Assembly: GCA_018401435.1 (NCBI GenBank)
Contig: JAGYJW010000053.1
Coordinates: 1 to 46,678 of the forward strand
Reading direction: 5' to 3'
DNA length: 46,678 bases
From: Deltaproteobacteria bacterium
GTDB lineage: Bacteria > Myxococcota_A > UBA796 > UBA2385
Shown: positions 42,232 to 46,678 of the stretch, piece after piece
Position numbering within the stretch: the first letter of the stretch is position 1
Layout: every line of letters starts with the position of its first letter
Notes under the pieces: generated by a model
Told to the model about the DNA's origin: nothing
Seen by the model: only the letters and a program-made list of their open reading frames with translations
Database searches by the model: none
Position numbers and translations under genes: made by a program

Positions 42232-43863
42232 TCAGTAGGGCAGGCGTCGGGCGGCCTCGTCGAAAGGCAGGCCCAAGAAGGGAGGCAGGCCGGTGAGGCG
42301 GGCGGCGGACGCACCCTCCCCCAGGCGTCCCCGGCTGCGGTCGGCCAGGGCCTGGATCACCGGGGCCTCGCGCAGGTAGCCGGGCAGGCGGGCGAGGGCG
42401 GCCAGGACGCCGTCGGGGGCGCGCTGGGTCTCGGCCAGCAAGAGGCGGGCGCGCAGCCAGGGGTCGAGTCCGGGCAAGTCCAGGGCGGGGGCCAGGTCGG
42501 CCTCGGTCGGCGCCTGGCCCAGGGCGACTCGGCAGCGGGCTCGGTGAAGGTGCAGAAAGGCGGCGGTGCGGCTGAGGTAGCCCTGGTTGCGGCGGCGGCT
42601 CCGGCAGAGGTCCAGGGCCTGATCGCAGTGTCGCAAGGCGGCCTCAGGCTGGTCCTGGCGCAGCAAGGCGTCGGCGAGATCACCCAGGCAGCGGGGCCGC
42701 TCGTCGTCGTCGCAGGCCTCCAGGCCGCCTGCCGGTGCGCCAGGGCCCCCGCGAGGTCCCCGCGCAGGGTGGCCGCCAGCGCGGCGGGGCCCAGCAGGTG
42801 CACCCGGGCCGCCGGGGCAGGCTCAGGGTGCCGCCAGCGCCAGGGCCTGCTCGGCGGCGGGACCGTCCAGCGCGTCGATGCACGCCACGGCCCGCGCGCC
42901 GATGGCCTGGGCGCACAGGCGGCCGTTGGTGAGGCCCAACTCCAGCGCCTCCAGCTCGGCCGCCCAGCGCGCGGCCGTCTCGCCGTCCCCCGCGTGGTTG
43001 GCGGCCTGGAGCAGGATCACGCCGAGTCCGGCCCGCTCTTCCGGGCTCAGGTCCGGCGCATGAAACCAGGGCTCTGCCGCCCGCGCGGCCGCCAGCCACT
43101 GGCCCCGGCGGTCCAGGCCCTGAATCTGCTCCAAGGCGTCGAGGGGGTCGGGACGCGCCTCGGGCCAGGCCGCCGCTGCTGCCTCCTGCAGCGTCGCGAC
43201 GGGGATCAGCGCGGGGTCGCCGCAGTCATCTGCCAGCGCCACCAGCATGCGGCCGGCGGGGCGGGCGCTGGCCCGCAGGCAACGCTTCTCGGCCAAGGCG
43301 CCCACCGACGAGAGCACCCCCTGCGGCGACACGCGCCCGGTGGCGCAGAGACGTTCGGGCAGGGGCTGGGCGCGTGCTGCCGAGAGGGCGGCCAAGGCCA
43401 CCGCGAGACCGCAAGAGGCCCCGGACCAGCGCTCCGGCACCTCCACCTGCAACTCGAAGTGCAGAGAGGGGCGGTCTTCCAGCCGACGCACGGCATGGAG
43501 CGCGGCCTGCGCGGCGGCCCGGGTCGTGTCGTCGAGGGCGTCGGGCAGCCGGTCTGCTTCGCCCTGGGCCAGGCGCACCCGGGCGAGGATGAAACGACCC
43601 TCGTCACCGCAGACTGCGGGAAAGGCCAGCTCTCCCAGGCGCGGGCGCGGCGGGCCGGGCAACAACCGAAGAGACGCGGCCAGGCGGCGGCGGGAGGGGG
43701 TCCAGGCGGCGGCCGGCATGCGGTCCACCAGCCCCGACAGGGCCAGCCGCGCCTGGTGTCTGCCGCTCGCCCGGCCCTCTTGATATTCCCTCGCTGCACG
43801 ATCCCAAGCCCGCTCCGGGCGGCCCGCTTCCAGGGCTGCCTGAAGCGCAGAGTGCAGCGTCAT
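42232..43863 (-). pseudogene. Lon-protease-like domain plus helical repeats, frame-broken
   Basis: ATG 43863 overlaps the previous stop by 4 bases. The first frame (to 42823) holds LHFELQVEVPERWSGASCGL followed by AVALAALSAARAQPLPERLC and GVLSSVGALAEKRCLRASAR. This is the pattern of the Lon C-terminal proteolytic domain, with Ser in GASCGL and Lys in ALAEKRC as a possible catalytic dyad. Helical TPR-like repeats follow. The frame then changes twice (about 42820 and about 42720) before a last TPR block, LRQDQPEAALRHCDQALDLC, ending DEAARRLPY at 42232. An intact protein would have about 540 residues. No ATPase module is attached, unlike housekeeping Lon. Confidence 0.6.
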
Positions 43864-44730
43864 CCGGCAATCTCGAAGCTGTGGTTCGCGCCGTTGATGC
43901 AGACACGCCACTGGCCGGCAGCGGCCGGGCAGGTCCAACCTTCAGGGTCGCGGCAGGCCGCACAGTCCTGGCCGTCCCGCGAGAAGCTCACGTCGATGCG
44001 GTCAGGATCTCCGGCGACAAGCAGCAGGGGCTGCCGGGCCTCGTCCACCGTCAAGGCCAGCTCCCAGCCCGTGTCGCCCGCGAGGCGCACCCAGGGGGCC
44101 TCTGCGGCGATGGGGTCGGCGGCGGCCAGCCGCGGGGCGGTGCTCCCTACGCCGAAGAGCGGCACAACGACGTCCAGCCCCAAGGCGATGCGGGTGGCGG
44201 GGCTGGCGCCCTCGGCCTCGGGGTCGGCCGCCGCGGAGGCGATGGCTTGGGCCGCCCAGGGGCTGGCCTCCACCGCGGCCCAGAGCAGCCAGGAGGGGTC
44301 GGCGCCGGCGTCGTCGCGCCCGGCCAGCAAGGTGCTGGCGATGTCGGCGTGTACGCACCAGGGTTCGGGGAAGGCGCGGACCAGCCGGGCGGCCTCGGCC
44401 AGGATGGGGGCGACCTCGGCGGGACGGGACAGCAGCACGGCCGCCGCCGAGAGCTCGTCCAGGGCGATGAGGGCGTCCCAGGACTCGGCGGGCTCGTCGC
44501 GCGCCCGACCCGTCCAAAGGCGTCCATGGCGAGGCCCGCGGCCGCCGCCAGCTGCCGGGCTTCAGGCGCAAGGTGGCGGCTCGGGCCCGGGCGACCAGCC
44601 CGTCCTCGGGGCGCACCCGCGCCAGCAGGCCCGCCAGCGTGGCGACCTCGATGGGATCGGCGGGAGGCCGCTCGGCGAGGGCTTCGCTGAGCTGATCCTG
44701 CAGCAGGGTGGTGTCTTCAGCGGTCATCAT
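43860..44730 (-). pseudogene. Helical protein with beta-rich C-terminal domain, frame-broken
   Basis: The start at ATG 44730 (or 44727) gives MMTAEDTTLLQDQLSEALAE and PIEVATLAGLLARVRPEDG in one frame. A short middle piece (LAMDAFGRVGRA) is in a second frame. From about 44520, ESWDALIALDELSAAAVLLS and VRAFPEPWCVHADIASTLLA continue in a third, running cleanly to the stop at 43860. The C-terminal 100 residues (WVRLAGDTGWELALTVDEAR, IDVSFSRDGQDCAACRDPEG) are beta-rich with a Cys pair, ending GQWRVCINGANHSFEIAG. No family is recognised. It is coupled to genes on both sides by overlaps. Confidence 0.5.
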
Positions 44731-45283
44731 CCGGTTCCTCGGAGCGCCCGGGTCTGCGGGCGCGCTGGTTGAGGGACGCGCGCCACTTCTGTCGTCGGAC
44801 AGCCGCGCGGTCGGCCCAGCCCGTGGGCACTTGTGCCCGAGCCAGGAGGTCGGCCCGCGCGGTGATGGCGCTGGCGTCGGCGCGCTGGCGGTGCAGCAGC
44901 CCGGCGCGGAAGCAGGTCACGAGCTGGCTGGGGTTGGCAACCAGCACGGTCACCCCATTGTCGCCGACATAGCGGGAGCGACCCCGCTGCTCGGTGGGGT
45001 AGATTCGTCCGCTGGCCTGGGCCTCGGCGCAGGCGCGCTCGGCTGCATCCAGCCAGAGCTGGTGGTAGCGCTCCACCACGTCCAAGGCACGCTCCTGGGC
45101 GCCCGCGGCCAGGTAGCCCGACTCGCCATTGAAGCAGCCGGCCACCCGCAAGGTGTGCCAGTCCGCATTCCAGACCTCGATGCGGGTGCCCAGCACCTCC
45201 CACCAGCGCTCGCCTACGCAGAAGATGTGCTTGCACACCTTCTTCCAGCGATAGGCGGGGTGCTGGTAGGGGACGAGCTTCAC
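44717..45283 (-). CDS. Trp-rich protein of unknown function in sigma-like operon
   Basis: I choose GTG 45283 because it overlaps the sigma-like stop as GTGA; a longer GTG start at 45307 is possible. The 188 residues include YRWKKVCKHIFCVGERWWEV, WNADWHTLRVAGCFNGESGY, a helix EERALDVV-like QERALDVVERYHQLWLDAAE, and YVGDNGVTVLVANPSQLVTC. The last segment loosely recalls the C-terminal strand of small BECR-type nucleases, but this is weak. The basic C-terminus (RRQKWRASLNQRARRPGR) suggests nucleic-acid contact. The product overlaps the next gene by 14 bases. Confidence 0.6.
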   Translation of the reverse strand: MKLVPYQHPAYRWKKVCKHIFCVGERWWEVLGTRIEVWNADWHTLRVAGCFNGESGYLAAGAQERALDVVERYHQLWLDAAERACAEAQASGRIYPTEQRGRSRYVGDNGVTVLVANPSQLVTCFRAGLLHRQRADASAITARADLLARAQVPTGWADRAAVRRQKWRASLNQRARRPGRSEEPDDDR

Positions 45284-46107
45284 GCAGAGGAGCCTATCCG
45301 CTTGCACAGGTCCAGGATGCCCCGCTCTTGTGCCTTTCGTGCGCTCTCGCGAGCTTTGGCCCGGTCCCCATCGGGCCAGACCACCGCGGCGGCGGCGGCG
45401 GTCGGGGGCTCCTCCCTGCCGGACATGGCCGCAGCCAGGGCGTCGCCGATCCGGTGCAAGACCTCGGCGACCGGCTCTGCGCGCTTGCGGGCCAGCTCCT
45501 CGGCGAAGGGGGTGGGGTCGAAGCGCAGGGACAGGGCCACGATCACCCGTCGCTGAATCGCAAGCTCGGGCAGCAGCGGCCAGAGGCTGTGCCGCCGAGC
45601 CTCCAGATGGAGCTGGGCCTCGGCCTCACCCGCGTCGCCGCGCAAGGGGGGGGCATGGTGGCGATCGATGGGGTCATTCAGCAGCTGCCTGCGGCGGTCA
45701 CCCAGGGTGGTGGCCAGGCGCTCGCGCTCTTGCTTTCGGCGTGCCCACTCGCGCTTTTCGGCGCTGGGGCTGAGCCCCTGCACCTGGGCGGATTCGGCGT
45801 GTCGGCGCCGCCCCGCGTAGCGCCCGGCGCTGCAGAGGTGGTTCTGCAGCACCCGCCTGCGCCAGGCTTGGGGACGGGCGACCTCGGCGCCGGCCAGGGC
45901 CTTGGGGGCCCCGCCATCGGGACTGAGGACAAGGGCGAGGATGGCGTCCTGGAGAGCGTCTTCGACCTCTTCTGTCGAGGGGCCGGCCAGGAAACGTCGG
46001 ATGCGCGGCCGCCACTCCTGGCAGAGGGCGTCGCAAGCGGCCGCCTGGGCCATGCGGTCCCCCTCGGCCCACGCTCGATGGAGCTGCTGCTGAATTGCGT
46101 CGTGCAT
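45280..46107 (-). CDS. Sigma-70-like (ECF-type) regulator
   Basis: ATG 46107 gives 275 residues; in-frame codons reach 46200. The region WRPRIRRFLAGPSTEEVEDA and LQDAILALVL matches sigma region 2 (core-binding, D-E-D-x-x-Q-D-x-x-L). A helix-rich middle (WRRRVLQNHLCSAGRYAGRR) has the R-x-W-L-x-x-I-A-R-N pattern in altered form, and LLPELAIQRRVIVALSLRFD with EELARKRAEPVAEVLHRI resembles region 4. A basic C-terminal extension follows (KARESARKAQERG). It probably directs RNA polymerase to its own operon. It is the first gene of the five-gene minus-strand cluster and divergent from the gene at 46212. Confidence 0.65.
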   Translation of the reverse strand: MHDAIQQQLHRAWAEGDRMAQAAACDALCQEWRPRIRRFLAGPSTEEVEDALQDAILALVLSPDGGAPKALAGAEVARPQAWRRRVLQNHLCSAGRYAGRRRHAESAQVQGLSPSAEKREWARRKQERERLATTLGDRRRQLLNDPIDRHHAPPLRGDAGEAEAQLHLEARRHSLWPLLPELAIQRRVIVALSLRFDPTPFAEELARKRAEPVAEVLHRIGDALAAAMSGREEPPTAAAAAVVWPDGDRAKARESARKAQERGILDLCKRIGSSA

Positions 46108-46211
46108 TCGCTGCTGGGCTCCAACGGGGGGGGGCCAAATTTCTATCCGATTGGCTGTCCAAGGTCGAGGCAACGGCGCGTCGCTTCGGGTACACCCCAA
46201 TGGGAGGCAGC

Positions 46212-46678
46212 ATGAACGCGAAACAGCATGTCAATGATCGGTTGGATACCACCCTGGAGGCGGCGCTGGCAGCCCAGGTCGCGTTGGAGGACGCGCTGGC
46301 CTTGCTCTGTGATCGACGGGGCTTGTGCGACCTCGCCGAGACGGCGCGAAGATCCGCCACAGAGGCGCGGGATCGCTGCGCCTTGGATCTGGGCCTGGCC
46401 GTCCTGGCCTGCTTGCGGGCCGGCGAGCCGGTAGACCTCTACGTCGAAGCTCCCGAGGCCGATGTGGCGCTCCCGCCTGATGACCTGGAGCCCGAGCTGG
46501 CGGATGTGGTGGAGATTCCGGTTGAGGCTGCTGCGGAGATGCCGACCCCACCGGCGCCCACCATCCTAGCCCCCCCAGCCGCGAAGGTGGATGCGTTGGC
46601 GCGGCACTTTGCCGAGGGGCAGCCAATCGTCCCGGATCTCGGCAGCGAGGCCTGCCGCGCGGACGCAGAGACCTATGT
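46212..46678 (+). CDS. Unknown protein, 3' end outside window
   Basis: ATG 46212 has GGGAGG at good spacing and is open to the right edge (about 155 residues). An amphipathic helical start (MNAKQHVNDRLDTTLEAALA, LCDLAETARRSATEARDRCA) is followed by an acidic Pro/Ala-rich linker (PEADVALPPDDLEPELADVV, PTPPAPTILAPPAAK) that leads to an unseen domain. No family can be assigned. It is divergent from the sigma-like gene across 104 bp, so it may be regulated together with that operon. Confidence 0.7.
   Translation, partial: MNAKQHVNDRLDTTLEAALAAQVALEDALALLCDRRGLCDLAETARRSATEARDRCALDLGLAVLACLRAGEPVDLYVEAPEADVALPPDDLEPELADVVEIPVEAAAEMPTPPAPTILAPPAAKVDALARHFAEGQPIVPDLGSEACRADAETY

Noticed and set aside
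44717..45283. Trp-rich protein considered as a BECR-fold RNase toxin
   Set aside because: Only one C-terminal strand segment is suggestive and no catalytic His/Lys/Thr set could be placed, so no function was assigned.

Overview
This is GC-rich DNA from a Gram-negative bacterium, most likely a member of the Myxococcota. The supporting signs are a C-terminal sorting tail of the MYXO-CTERM type (protein at 27919-29073), two eukaryote-like Ser/Thr kinase genes, many lipobox-bearing lipoproteins, formylglycine-generating-enzyme-like (FGE/SUMF1) domains, FG-GAP and calcium-loop repeats, and a TonB-ExbB-ExbD operon. I saw no rRNA, tRNA or CRISPR array. The genus cannot be named from this window.

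Layout. 1-965: start of a Ser/Thr kinase-ATPase gene (minus strand). 1030-8174: a tightly overlapping six-gene minus-strand operon for exported proteins: two OB-fold-like lipoproteins, an outer-membrane beta-barrel, a lamin-tail-domain lipoprotein, a phospholipase-D-fold lipoprotein that has lost its catalytic residues, and an active-looking PLD/lamin-tail lipoprotein. I read this as a surface machine acting on phosphodiester polymers, probably nucleic acid. 8298-13133: a frame-broken calcium-loop/FG-GAP gene, an intact four-repeat coiled-coil protein, and two frame-broken genes. 13229-21889: ogt, a dusA gene that runs in frame into a PilB/GspE-like fragment, a DUF72 gene, an alpha/beta hydrolase, a CheR-like protein, an unknown protein next to an HExxH protein, and UspA. 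21890-29073: a lipoprotein, a kinase-FGE fusion, an SDR oxidoreductase, exbB-exbD-tonB and the MYXO-CTERM protein.

29159-34021 is a mobile-element nest. Outer inverted repeats of 24 bp (21 matching) enclose a decayed IS66-family element (tnpA, tnpB and tnpC relics on the plus strand). Its tnpC is in turn split by a decayed ISKra4-family element on the minus strand. Removing the inner element and one flanking repeat rejoins tnpC in frame. The outer repeat supplies the last codon and stop of the neighbouring yghU-like gene.

34017-41735: yghU, an esterase lipoprotein, two integral-membrane glycosyltransferase-like proteins, a PEBP lipoprotein, an OmpA-family lipoprotein, and a DUF4145-like protein followed by a membrane-anchored FGE-like protein. 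41732-46107: a coupled minus-strand operon (sigma-like regulator, 188-residue unknown, frame-broken helical protein, frame-broken Lon-like/TPR protein, 130-residue helical protein). It is divergent from a gene that runs off the right end.

Seven host loci carry apparent frameshifts while their neighbours are intact. Indel sequencing errors in G/C runs and true pseudogenisation are both possible, and I flag each case.
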